Source: Lingula anatina (taxonomy: Eukaryota > Brachiopoda > Lingulata > Lingulida > Lingulidae). From it: a stretch of 64,000 nt of DNA. The translations under genes were made by a program, and so were the position numbers. Under the pieces are notes generated by a model. The model made no database searches, was not told the origin of the DNA, and was given only the letters and a program-made list of their open reading frames with translations. Location: NCBI RefSeq assembly GCF_001039355.2, contig NW_019775870.1, forward strand, positions 120,936 to 184,935, in the 5' to 3' direction. Shown here one piece after another: positions 1 to 13,400 of the stretch; position 1 is the stretch's first letter; every line of letters begins with the position of its first letter.

Positions 1-507
1 ACATATAATAAGCTCAACATGTAAAGCAAGTGGACAGATATATTGTCTGAATTAGTAAACAAGCACAGTATTGTTGGAGTTGGGCAAGGTGGTTAAGTAC
101 ATAACAATCAGAGGACCTGGTTTTACTATATCAACAACAACTATTTGGCATTATAATTTGAATTAAAAAATATCAGCGCCCACAAAAACACCTCAAGCAT
201 TAAATGCAAACTTGGTAACATGTAATTGTATGTAATAACAATGCACCAAAAGAGAACTAATTAAAGTTAAAAAAAAACAAAAAAAAAAAAACAGAAGCAT
301 GCAATAAAAAGACTTAATGGACATTTCAACTTTTTTATTTACATGTCAAAGAAAAAAATAAATTATCTAATACTGTCAAAAATTAATGTCAAAAAAAGAA
401 TTATCTAATACTATTATAAGAACAGAAGATGGTTAGTATGATAAAATAAAAGGCAAACAACCCCAAACCATCATGCAAAAGACATATTTTTCATTTTCAA
501 AGTCTAC

Positions 508-588
508 CTTATTAGACTGAACAAATGTTGCTACATCCTGAATGACTTCTTTGCAAGTAGTGCAGTACTCATCCTGAGCAACATGTCC
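508..588 (-). CDS. PSAP: Prosaposin exon 16, first half of a saposin-B domain (copy 2)
   Basis: 81 bases, phase 0 at both ends, acceptor GCCACAG and donor GTAGAC. It encodes [17 protein letters not shown], the same structural element as the exon at 1076-1171 but with quite different sequence. No second-half exon is recognisable between it and the window edge. It may be used instead of exon 15 or may begin a further domain. Confidence 0.78.
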
Positions 589-3500
589 CTGTGGCAAAAA
601 TTATAACAGAAATTACAACAAAAAAAACTTAAATGAAATAGGAAAAAACATACATGGTTTCAACAGCAGCAGTCACCTCCACCTGAAACTAATACCATGA
701 CCTGCGTATGTATGTTCATTCAAAGATTCAGACTTTGACTCGAGCCATCGCTGACAGAGGCAATATCCATATACCTGAGGGACACTGCCTCCAGATCATA
801 ACATATAATCATGGATTCTTTATTTTCTGATGAAATTTCCCCAATTTATAATGTAAAGAAAAGGTTGTAATGAAGGACATTGCAATAAAGGAGGCATAAG
901 AAAGCTGGATTCTTAAATTTGACTTCTGTTTATGGGCATTTGTTTATCTTATTCATTTATTGTTGTTGTTGTTATTATTATTATTATTATTTTTTTCTTT
1001 CTTTTTTTTTTTGGGGGGGGGGGTATCAGCAGGGAAATCAGTGCAAGCACCTGCAGCAACAAGGTGCGTGCATACCTGTGTGGTGTTCCTGCGTATATAA
1101 GCACTTAAGTCCTGCATGACTGTTTTACACAGGTCACATGTCAAGTTGTCGTGGGTTCTCAAAGACAAAGTCTGTATTAAGCAGATATATTTCAATGGGA
1201 GACAATTCATTATACAATTATAACGATAAACACTCAACACTGTTATGTACATTAATGGTCCTGCTACTGTCATTGACAAGGTACAATCAAATATAAAATA
1301 AAATCCTGAAGTAATTCAAGATTTGGTAGAAAATAGTTAAATTGCTTAAACAACAACAAAATTATTTTAAAAACCTTAAATTTAAAAAGAAAGACAGAAA
1401 TAAAAGGAGTCACCCACCTGTAACTTCTGGGCCAGCATGGATGACTGCATTTTCATCACAATCAGAATGTTTCTGTTTCCCCGGCATAGCCCCATGGCTT
1501 GGCATATGCTGGATGGATCCTGAAATATATTTTTGAAATCCTGAATAGAATTCTTTTTTCCTTATATATTCTTACCTTTTCTTCATTCATTTTTCTTCAT
1601 TTTTTTTCCTTCATAAATTCTTATGAAATTAGTTTGGTTGCATTTAGTATTAAAGAATACTTGTGCATTTCAAAACATGTTTATAGGATGAAACTGCCAT
1701 TTCGTGAAAAAGTCAGAAAATATGGTGTGGGGTCAATGGGGTCACTTACTGGGTTAATGATATATTGGCTCCCAAGTCGGAAATCAGCTGAAAGTCAGAA
1801 AAATCTCATCCCTGTTATACTTTTCATTTGGCAAAAAAATTGTTTGAAATAAATCACTTTTTATACAAAAAAGGGGGAAGTGGCTTCCCTTGGCATTACC
1901 TACCATTTTAGATTTCATCAACTTTATAATTTCAGGAGTGAAGTCCATCACGATTGATAAACACTGAAAATAGTTAAACAAGAAAAACTGCATACTTAAA
2001 AGAAAACAAAAACTTCTTCAAAACAGTGTTAATTTTCCACTATCTCTAAACATAAGGAGAACTTTGTATTGACATTATATATTTGAAATGAAGAAACACA
2101 GATTGCATATGACACAGACAGAACATTAATATTAATAACTCTAAATGATTTTAGCTTATCAAAACTGATTAATGTAACCTTTATCATTTTTCCTAAATCT
2201 CATGTCTTACTGAACCATACAAATCTACTCACTTCATTTTTAAATGGTCCCAAGAATCTGCAGAGATCTTTCTTCAAGTAATCTTCCCATTCTTGCTGCA
2301 ATGAATTAAGTTTCTATTGCCAGATAAAAATGTTTTACATTAAAATCATGATTTCTAGTTAGCTACTGTTACGGTCATTATCAATATTATTTTCAACTTT
2401 ACAAATGTCAGAAATTTTCTTGATTTCAACATATTTACAGTTATCTATTTGCTAAAACATTATTTCACAGTAATTGTTGTTTTGTCATAGCCATGAATTG
2501 CTTAATGAATTGATTAAGAACAATTGTATGTAAGCAGGTAGTAATAACCTCCCCCTGTGCTCACCATAGTCTTAGCACTGGTCATTATGGCTTTTGCTTC
2601 TGTCATAATCTTCTTGCAAACGTCACACACACTTGCGTCCTCCTTTAACATTTTGCTCATCTGAATAAAGGGGAAAAAACAATAGCACATACAACAGAAA
2701 CTGCTCTTTTGCAAAAATTCAGCACAAAAAAAAGATTAAATTTATGGCTTGTAGACCTGCTAGGATGCACCGCAGTTAAAATGAATCTTATGACAGTGCA
2801 TTTTGGAGATCAAGACAACGATGGTCAAAGATTAAGTTCAGGGTGATTCAGACATGAGCCATTCCACAGTAAAATAGCATTGTACTTGTGCACTTACTAC
2901 TGCTATACCTTACTAATGGTGTTTCCCTATGCTTTAATTGTGAAAAGGCTGACTGGTATTTTAGTGTTTTTCTGATGACTTATATGGAGGGTTCAGTTTT
3001 TCTAAAACAACGTATTAAAAAAAAAATTTGCTGAGATCATAAAGTCTTGATCTTCACCTGTATCTTTTTAGTTCTGGCCAGTCTGGATGCTCTCATCTTT
3101 TCCAGGGTGCGGTCTGATGCTCCTGAACAAAGTCCCAGCATTGTACAAATTTTGGTGGGGTCCTAAAAAAAGAAGAAGAAAAAAAAAGAAAAATTATACA
3201 ACCAAACATTTTGATATCATAATAATAAACTATCATCTCTTTTTTCATATGTGATTTATCTGATGAAATATTAGATTTTGTAGTCTTTGTAATATGAATT
3301 GTGACCACACAAGTATCCAAAGATTCAAATCCTCAAATGAGAAGAGACAAAGAAGGTTTTTCAATCTGGTTCTCATTGACTTTTGTAACTGGTGGTATTT
3401 TTAGCTTAAATAATTTTCTAGGCTCAATTTTTTTTTGACTTACACCAACCTGGTGCATAGTTTTTCTACTAAGACTGGTCACTCAGATATTACTGCCAGT

Positions 3501-3791
3501 ACCAGACAATCTTTTATTTATATAACACAATGATGTATCTTTCATTTAATTTCTTAATATTAATGGGAATTTTGACAATGGTTGAAAGAAATTCATTCTA
3601 CATCCAAAAAACTAATCAATTTCAATAAATCATGTTTGACTTGGACCAAATTGTTTCAAATTAAACAAAAACTGAAATGACTGTCAGCATCTTACCATCT
3701 CAGTCTTAACTAGGTCCATAATTTCTGGGGTGAATTCTGTCACCATTTGGATACACTAAAATGATCAAATTGTATCCTAAGTCATGTATGT

Positions 3792-3836
<45 letters not shown>

Positions 3837-6800
3837 CACAAAAACATCAGCAGCTTGGGTTAGGCAGTTTTTATCACAAAACAGTCTTTTATGGTGAAAT
3901 GATAATTCTATGAAAGTATTGCTGGCACAAGGAAAGGTTCTAAAATTGTTCTTAAAAGAGGGAAACAAGTATGAGAATCTTTATTGTTGTATAATTGAAG
4001 AAAAAAATCTGCATTTTTGTTACAAAACGTAACTGACTCCAAATTTTTAGTAGAAAAAAATCAGGTAAGGTACTCACTTGTTCCTTAAATGGACCCATAA
4101 AGTTGCAGAAGTACTTAATGGTATAATTCCGGAAATCTTGCTGCAAGGATTAAAAAGAATAAAAATAAAAATTAGAGAGTTTTTATATTTCTGAAGGAAA
4201 ACGTTATCACTTTAATAAGAGAAATTTATACCCTCTATAATTTTATAATTGATTTTAAATACAATTATTTCAGCAAAACATGTTTATATCTTTTCTTATT
4301 ATCATGATTCCAATGATAGCAACTATGCATGCCATTGTTAAAAAAAAAAAAACAAGAAAATTAAGCATTTCATAAATTCATATTTAAATTTATATGAAAA
4401 CATATGTAGTAGAGTATGGCACGCCAAACTGTTTTGATTCATTTTGATAAATTTAGACTCCAGATCGAAGTATAATATTGGATGTTGTTCATTATCTTGG
4501 CTCTCTAAACTTATATCTTGGAATGAAATTGTGAGATCTTGAATGAATTTTTGATGTCTTGGCATGAAATTTCCCATCTTGAATTTTTTTCCGGTTTGGC
4601 AAGCCATAGTAGAGGTATGGTAAAGCCTGGCATGAAGGACCACAACAGTTGCATGCACAGCCATGAGAGTAGCACATGTGCCTTACCTCAGCAGTGGGGC
4701 CAGTGACAAAGTTTCGGACATCACCAATATACTTCTTGCACAAAGCACATGTATCGGTATCAACAGAGTTCTGAAAAGATAACAAAAAAAGCTTGAACTG
4801 TTATCAAACACACAGAAACTTAAGTGCTGAATATCACCTTGACCAGGTCCACTCAAATATCTAATTATTTTCAAACCGAAGCTTTAACCTAAAGCATTTT
4901 CAGATAAATAATCCACTAAATTAAACTCTGTGAATACTTCCTATGCTTTTTGTAGAAATCTGGGCTAGCCAATTAGCAATGTCAAAAATTGAAAGCCTGC
5001 TCTTTGGGAAGATGCTACTTTGCATCGATGTTTAAGTACAAATACACAGCTGGTTGCAACTTTATGTAACAATTAATGGGGTACATATTATGTTTTAAAA
5101 TTTAATTAGGAAGTAGATATGTGGTTATTTCAAAACTGATAGATGTCTTTATTCATATCTCCATGGACAATAACAAAATATATGATAAAATAAAACAGAG
5201 GGCACAGCCCCTCACAAATTATGAAGAACAGTGAGAGGAAATGAGATCCTTGGCTTCACCTTGCATTTCATTTCCACTCACTGTGCACTATTCTTTGTGG
5301 TTCGCTCTTGACTGTATTCTATCTGATTAAATATCATGTGACAAGAAGCTTACATATGTCAGAAGATATGTAGAGGTTATAGAAGTCATCTACAATCAAC
5401 TCAAATTGTTAAGAGGCATGATGGACAAATGATACTGAATTATGTCACCTTATTCACTTGTAATCTTACTACAGTTCATACAGTATACATATATCAACTG
5501 CCAAGAAATTAATGCCTAAAACCCCCATTTCATGGTACAAACTTTAAACCAGTGGTCACAACATTGGGTAAACAGCTAGTCCATTATAATTAATAAGGTC
5601 TGATTAGGACCTCCAAGATCTGTAATATTTTGAAATTTATTTTACAAAAAATAAAAATGAAATTACAATGTTTTAAATATGGAATATCTTAATCATGTTG
5701 TGATTGGCACAAAAATTAGCCTGTGAAGGTTCCATTCATCAACCGTTTGACAGTTTGTTTTCAACCAAAACTGAATGAAAATGACATCACATGACTCCTT
5801 GTGGTTATTTCATACATTTTTAAAGCTGTATCCGCCTAAATAAGAGCTATGACTCAAACACCACACATACAAGATGTCCCTAATAAAGTGCCTTACTTAT
5901 ATATAGGTTTGATAATATCAGAAATATTATACCCATTAAGTTGGTGACTAACTGCAATGTGACTTACTACGTACAAAGCTCCTTTTGCTAACGATGCCTG
6001 GTACAAGTATAAAGGGATCGAAATTAACTGTCCTTAGGAGGTGGGGATGAGATCTGCCTCTTTAAACAGAAACATGACCTGTCGGAACTTACAATAAATT
6101 TCTATGCTGAATGTGATGATATTATTTTATTATAGCACAGCAATGAGTGAACAATATACCACATTTATTAGTATTCCTTTTTATGCACCATTCAGGTTGA
6201 TAAAGCCTCAAAGAACTGGGAGAATAATGAAAAGACTATGGATATTATCATATGGACCAAGAGATATTACAATACATTCACTAAAACCTTCATGAAACAG
6301 TACACAAAATGACATTTGAATAACCCAGGAAGCTAAATCAAACCTCACATGATTTCCAGATCCTTTTTAATTTCTTCAAGACTTTTTTCCAAGACATATA
6401 ACACTAAAATCTCTGACATGAAGAAAGGGTCACAAAAATTATCAAAAAATATTGACATTTGAACAAAGTTTAACATCATGCCATACAGGAGTTATTGCAT
6501 GGAAGTGCCAGTTGCTGATATAATTCAGCAGTTGGTCCCCCCCCCCCCCTTTCTTCATCATAATACCCTCATAAGGAGGGCAAGTTAGGTCTATGGGCTT
6601 TTTGGCCTCTTGTCCACCAAATGTAATAATCATTCACAAATGGAAATGGCGCTGCACCTCATTTTGAGGAATGCCCCACTGCTTAGGGCACAAAATTAAA
6701 ACAAATGTCCCTTTAGTTTAGAGTGCCTATCTAAAGTAAAAAAAAAATCTCTTTTTCTCTTATTGATGACTTACCATGTGCTCCAAACAAACTTGGTACA

Positions 6801-9800
6801 TGAAGTTAGGTGTTCTAAGACACCTGTGCATGTACATATGCCAGTCTAACTAGTTTTGAGCAGCCCGTTTTGTGCAATCTATACTGTGACTGTCACTTAC
6901 GTTTATTCGATGACACTGATGCCATTGTTATATTGGTTATTCTTAGTTTCCGTTTTTTATTTATTTTTTTTTTTTACATCAAGTCATGGGAAATGTCTTC
7001 TTTGGCTCCCAAATTAACATAAATTGGCACCTGGTGAACAGACAGTCTACCCTGCAACGTCGCCTATCCCAACTGAACTTTACTATTCAAGGCAGTCAGG
7101 ACAGTCTCAATGTAGAGCCCTGGTACAGACTTCTTTTCCTTATAACAATTACCGTAATTTCTACTTACTGTGATCTCACTCGACTCTGTCAGCAAAGTCT
7201 CATGTATCAAAGGGCTCTTGTAGGATGCACACATTCCAAAGGCAGCACACAGTACATCTGGGTTCTTATCAAAAATAAAATATTTAAAAATTCAAGACAC
7301 TGCCATGTAACTTGTCTTCATTAATCCAAATTTGCATATAACCAATGGTCTACTTTGAGTATATTGTTTTTAAGTTATTATTTTAAAAAATACACTAAAA
7401 AATTGGGTTTTAAACAATTTAATGAGCATTTAATATCAATCCTACTCACCAGTTGTGCCTTGAGCATCTGGAATATCTCCTCAGCAAAGTCATCAACTGC
7501 TTCCGTGCACTGAAGAAAAAGATTGCAAGTATAATACAGACATGAGCCTGGGGTTTTAGAAAAAACTCTGAACATTTATTGTGGAACCAAACATCTTGCA
7601 TAATTTTTTTTTTTTTTGGGGGGGGGGGGTTAATAGCTCTGGGGTCACGTAAAAAAAGTGGAATTCCGTGTTTCCGTGGAAAAAGCTCATGTCTGATAAT
7701 AAGACAATATATACCAGTAGCCATTGCTCACAAGCTAGTTCATGGTGGCCAAAAGACTTAAAAGCCATGGTGATTTGGTTGCTTAAATAATTAATAATAA
7801 AAATAATTATGTAAATGTTCTCAAACAGTTACTCGGTATTTAAAAGTGTGTGTGGTGTCCATGAGGGGTTTGGTCCATTATCATAAATAACATTTAAAAA
7901 ACCATAAAAGAGAATTTTTGTATACAGTTAAAAAAATCATTGCCTACAACATTCGTTCTCACTGCTAAATTTATTTTTTTAGCATATCTTAATCATTTTT
8001 GGTACATGTATCCCAACTGGCAATTTTCAATGAAAATGAAGCCACATATTAACAAAGCCTCTTTTGCCAAGATGTACATGTATTTCACGTATATGTAACT
8101 TCCAGGACTCTGTTACTCGAAAGCATCACGAATTATGACCGAACGCAAGCGTCTTTATTCCATAACTTGGCATTTACTCGCCCTATATAATAGCCTCGAA
8201 ATGAAAGGTGACATCGCCATTGCATATTGTGATGCTTTCCAGTTATGGAGCACAGGTATCTTTCATACCCTTGGCCTTCTTTTTGACAAAGGCACCATGA
8301 AGTCGGGTCACCCAATGAAATTCCCACCTTACAAGCATCCAAAGGACAAAGTGAATAACATCTTTATGTTTGCTACGTGTAACAATCAAAAACTTTTACT
8401 CTTTAATTAATACTTTCATGTATATCAAACTCTGGTGAAGGAAGCCTGAATACACTCCTAGCACACATTTTGTAAGAAAAAAACTAAAATAGGGAATAAA
8501 GGGAAAAATGGAATTATATTTTCCAATGTTGAACTGATGTTCGGTAACTTCTTATACAATTTGCTTATGCTAGAGGTACATAACCATTGCACCCATTTAT
8601 GTTGACCTTGACCTCCAGGTAGTTTAATCTCTAAACCAAAAGCCAAATGTGCACTATGCATGCTCTGATGAACTTTTATTAAGTTTTATGCAAGAATAAC
8701 ATTAAAATATATATTCATCACATGAACTGACAACTGCTTGTGTTACTCTCAGAGGCATACTAAGTTTTTTTATTTCATTCGAAACTTTTACACATTAAAT
8801 AAGGGTTCACCTGGCCTGGCCCAGTTTTTTTAAGGCCACTCAGATCATCGACTTAACAGTGCAGTCTCTTCCAAACTTTTGGCCTACTTAACAGGTCAAG
8901 TTATATAGTATAAACCCTTAAGTTGATTATACATCCCTATACACCCGTTAACTTATGACCAAAACATCAACAGGACAGGAGTATGATCCTTGGGGCTGCT
9001 GTGTTAGTCAACTTGGAAAATGAAAACTGGGATGAGATAAAATGTCCATGGTACACTAGCCCAAATATTAACAATAATAACAATAATATATTTTGAAAAC
9101 ATGAAAATTTATCTGATATGAACTGGTGAACATCTTGGCTGAGAGGTACATTTTATGATGGCTTCATTTCTTCATGTTGACCAGTGTTTTAATTACCTGA
9201 GCAAAGTTGCTCACTTCATAATGTTTTCACATGTCAGTGGAGCATATAGTTACCATGGACAGAAAAGGTTGCCTAATTAACACAAATAGCTTGCAAAGCT
9301 CTGACATTTCTTAATTTCCACTTATGGATATAACTGCTCAAGATATGGATTTGTCATTGTGCACTTACTTGTGAAATGTAATCAAATTCGAAATAGAGAG
9401 TGATAACAAGAATATCCAATAACAAGGCCCTACATGACTTTCTTTCAGTTTTTAAAACAAAGAAGATTATAGAACAGTAATGCTTCATCATACCTGGGTT
9501 ACATATTCAGGTTTTGGTAACATTTGGCAAGCACCTTCTAGAAACTCCTTAACTTGCTCCTGGAATGAGGCAAAGTATAGTATAAATGTAACTTCAGGCA
9601 ACATCCGTAGGTTAAAAATATGGCAAAAAAGGCACACAAAGTTAAAATCAAAATATCTGTGGGTAACATACTTATTGATGAAAAAAAACTCAAATGAAGC
9701 CATATGAAATATAGTGATTAGAACTACAGGTTGTTCTTATATTTATATCCAAAAGTTTGTTTTTTTTTACCTGTGTTTCGTTTCCTGTCATCAGATCTCG

Positions 9801-10379
9801 AACATCTGTCATAATTTTTTTGCAGAGCTCACAAAGGGTCTCCTGTGAGTTCTAAAAAGTAACAGATATAAATGTCAAAATAATTCTTAAATTGTATAAG
9901 TGTGCACCTGGTTTTAATAAGTCCAACATCTGATGATCTACCAAATTAACATATTTTAGCACATTAAAATATTACAATTTAAAGGAACATTTCTGATATC
10001 ATAAGAAGAAAAATAGAACACACAATTCTTCAGGGATCCAAATATCGAAATATAGGTATAGTATTAGCTAAAAATTCCCTTCCCCTATAGTAAGTTTCAG
10101 AAAACAATTTTGGACATGAAATATTACAATTTAAAGGAACATTTCTGATATCATAAGAAGAAAATAGAACACACAATTCTTCAGGGATCCAAATATCGAA
10201 ATATAGGTATGGTACTAGCTAAAAATTCCCTTCCCCTATAGTAAGTTTCAGAAAACAATTTTGGACCAATTTGCATCATTTGTGGGCATCAGTTCAATGC
10301 ATCCTCCATTTTGGGGCTGGGTCTCATCGGTCTGCTTTAGGAAGAGGAGGGCACATCCCCAGCCTATGCTCTCTGGGTC

Positions 10380-10454
<75 letters not shown>

Positions 10455-13400
10455 AAATCTTGTGTAGTTCACCAGCCCGCTAGGAGATATACTGTATTGA
10501 GTATGTGATCAATTGATCACTCAAGTTGAAGATTCAAACCTGTTTTACCTCTGTCTTTGGTGGTGCTTGTGTTTTCCATACTGTACCAATGCAGTGTGTC
10601 ACCGCACCACAGGACTTGGCTGTTCTCACATTCTGACACCAATAAGTGGGCCCATAACGACACTCTGGTGGGCTGCCAGCACTTGCTGAAAACAAGTCAA
10701 TAAAATGTTAAACAATTGGGGTATTTTACAGTTTTCTATCAAAATGTATTAATCTTGTATTGTTCATAATGTGTGAAGATTTACCTTTCTCAGTCAGAAA
10801 AATCAAGACATTGATTAGTTTAACAGGACTCATTTGAAGTACATGTTAGACACTAGTAGATTTAGGCATGTAGATAACAGTTCAGAAATAAATTTAATTT
10901 TTCTTTAGTTAACAGATGTATATAAACACCCGTTATCAGCAAGTAAAGTGTTAAAACAATGTTTTTATATGTATATATAAAAATACATGTACCTACATCA
11001 GCTGATAGAATAAAATGAAAAATAAAAACGTGTTTTGGGTAATAGATAAATCTTCAGTGTTCACTGACTTAATTTCTTTGCATTTACACAAATACAATTT
11101 AGATGACATCATAATTGTGATTTTGAGGTAAAAATTGCAAAATAGGTTTCTCAAATCTCTCCTTTACCCCACAGACACCATTTCGAAGTAAATTTAATGA
11201 TGCCATTGAGTATTTTAAAACCCTGTTAGCCATCTATGAAAATAGTTTCAGTGGATCTCAATTTTTTGATGGTTAAAAAGTTTTCATTTAAGATCAATCT
11301 GCATATTAGGTATACCTATTGACTATTTTGTCTGTTCACTCTGACAGACTTGGTCACAGCTGATTTACCTGTTTAGGTGAAGTTGAACAGGTAATTATGT
11401 ATACCTCAAGTCTTGATGATGACTTGTTAGTCCCTCTCAACCCCCCCCCCCCCCCCTTCAAGGTGGGTTTGAGAATATCATCATACACATGGGAAAGTTT
11501 GTGTGCTCTGTTATCCCTGTTTGTGGTGTGTTTCTTTTTTCTTAACCAGACGGATTCCAAAACATTCCGTTTGTTGTAATTACCGTCACTGGTTAGCACT
11601 TAACCATTGTCCCGTTTTGGCACAAGGTTGTTTTTTGACATATGATTTGTATTTTGATGAACCTACGTAAACCTTGTCACCAGTGTTAGAAATTAAGGCT
11701 GGACCATCTGCCCGGGGCTGACAACTTTCAGAACGGGCTCAGAAGTTTTCCCACTCGACAGACATTCAGTCCAGCTACTTTTCGAGATGGCTGGACTTTC
11801 GGTCCAGCAACTTATTTTCCTAAGAGGCAAACACTGCTTGTCACTAACTTAAAGATTGTTAACAGACGTATATTTAACTGATTATTGGCTAATATCTTTT
11901 TCTTTCTTTCTTTTTTTATCTTGCTTTCCTTTTTTTATTTGAAACAGGATGAAACAAGAATAGGACATCAAATCAAATGTGAGGAGCTCAGTCATCCCCT
12001 GTTAAATGGTTTTGGGAGTGGCATTTCTCCTGAGACCATCATGATTAAATCTGAGGGGAATCTGCACCCCCCCCCCCCACACACACACAAACAAACACAC
12101 CACACACGCATAGGCTAGCACCTTTTGTCTGCCTGCACCTTGCATTGTCCCAGATACAGCCCCCTTTACCTTGACCTCTTTACATAATGGTCCTCTGAAG
12201 GGTCAAGTGAAAGAAGGCCAAATTACAGAATACCCTTCCATTCAAGGTCAACCTGACATAATCATGGGTTAGAATTGGATCTTGGTAGCACCCTATTTGA
12301 GCCCATGATATAATCATGGGTTCAGATAGGGTGATACTGTTTCTTTTTATATCTGCACATCCAGGATACTGGGTAACTATAATTGGTTATCATCTTTGAA
12401 AGTCTGTCAAAATATTCCTGCTTGTTGGATTGCAATGGGGGTGCTTTCATGTGAAAGGGATGGATTTGTTTTAACAAACAATTGTGTTTTCAAACACTGC
12501 TGTGTATTTTAACTTTTCTCTTATCTGAAAATGACACTAAAACAGCACTTAAGTCTGGGACACAGACATACCAGTCTGTTTTGCAGCTGTACATTATGGA
12601 AAAGGAAGCACTCAGAATAGTGTTGTAATGTTTTTTGGTCATCTCAGGGATCATTTATGCCAAACACCCTAGAGAAAAACAAAAATTGCTCTTCGTCACA
12701 AGTTTTAATGGGTAAAGAAAAACAGGTTGTTGTGCGTTACCATTGTTTCCATTTTCAACTTCAGTACAAAGTATTATCTCTCATAAATGTGAACTATACA
12801 AATCGTTCTTTTTCAGCATTTAAGTACCTGAAATGCACTCTGCTTTCCATAAAACAACAATGTGTAATGAAATCCTGTCATCTGAGTGTGTAATCACAGA
12901 TGTTATGACCCAATCCTGTTTCGCTTCCTTAAGACACACACAACAGCGTGTGTATATAGCTTTGTTTCCCCCATTCAGATTCAGGGACTTAGTGTAAATA
13001 GTGGAGATTTCCACTGATGATATAATGACCCGGTCACATGAATATTAAACGAGACTAATTAAATTAGCTATATCTGCTTCCCATTCGAGACTAATTAAAT
13101 TAGCTATTCCCATTCCCATTCTCTTGTGAAACTCATGAGACAGTTTCATGTCAGCGCTGTTTAACCGCTGATTCAGGATCGCAGTATGCTTTCCCAACTC
13201 TATGAAGTTAAGTGTACTCTTTTCTGATAATTTTTGGATGTGTATAATGCTACATTTTCCAAATTTTATGAATGTAAAGCAAAAAAGGGTCATATTCTAA
13301 GCCGAAGGTGTGCTCACAAGATCTGCACAATGTTAAAATTATGATGCCCATGTCCCTTTGTTGTTACCCAGATGCAGATATGTTCTTACAATACACCCAT

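Noticed and set aside
953-1279. Long minus frame of 108 codons covering prosaposin exon 15
   Set aside because: Only 1076-1171 is exon. The rest is intron translated through, including a low-complexity asparagine/lysine run from the microsatellite.
8133-8410. Overlapping open frames of 69 and 91 codons on opposite strands inside a prosaposin intron
   Set aside because: No recognised motif, no splice signals, and both strands are open over the same stretch, which points to chance.
10248-10483. Frames rich in Ile-Tyr repeats
   Set aside because: Pure translation of the AT microsatellite.
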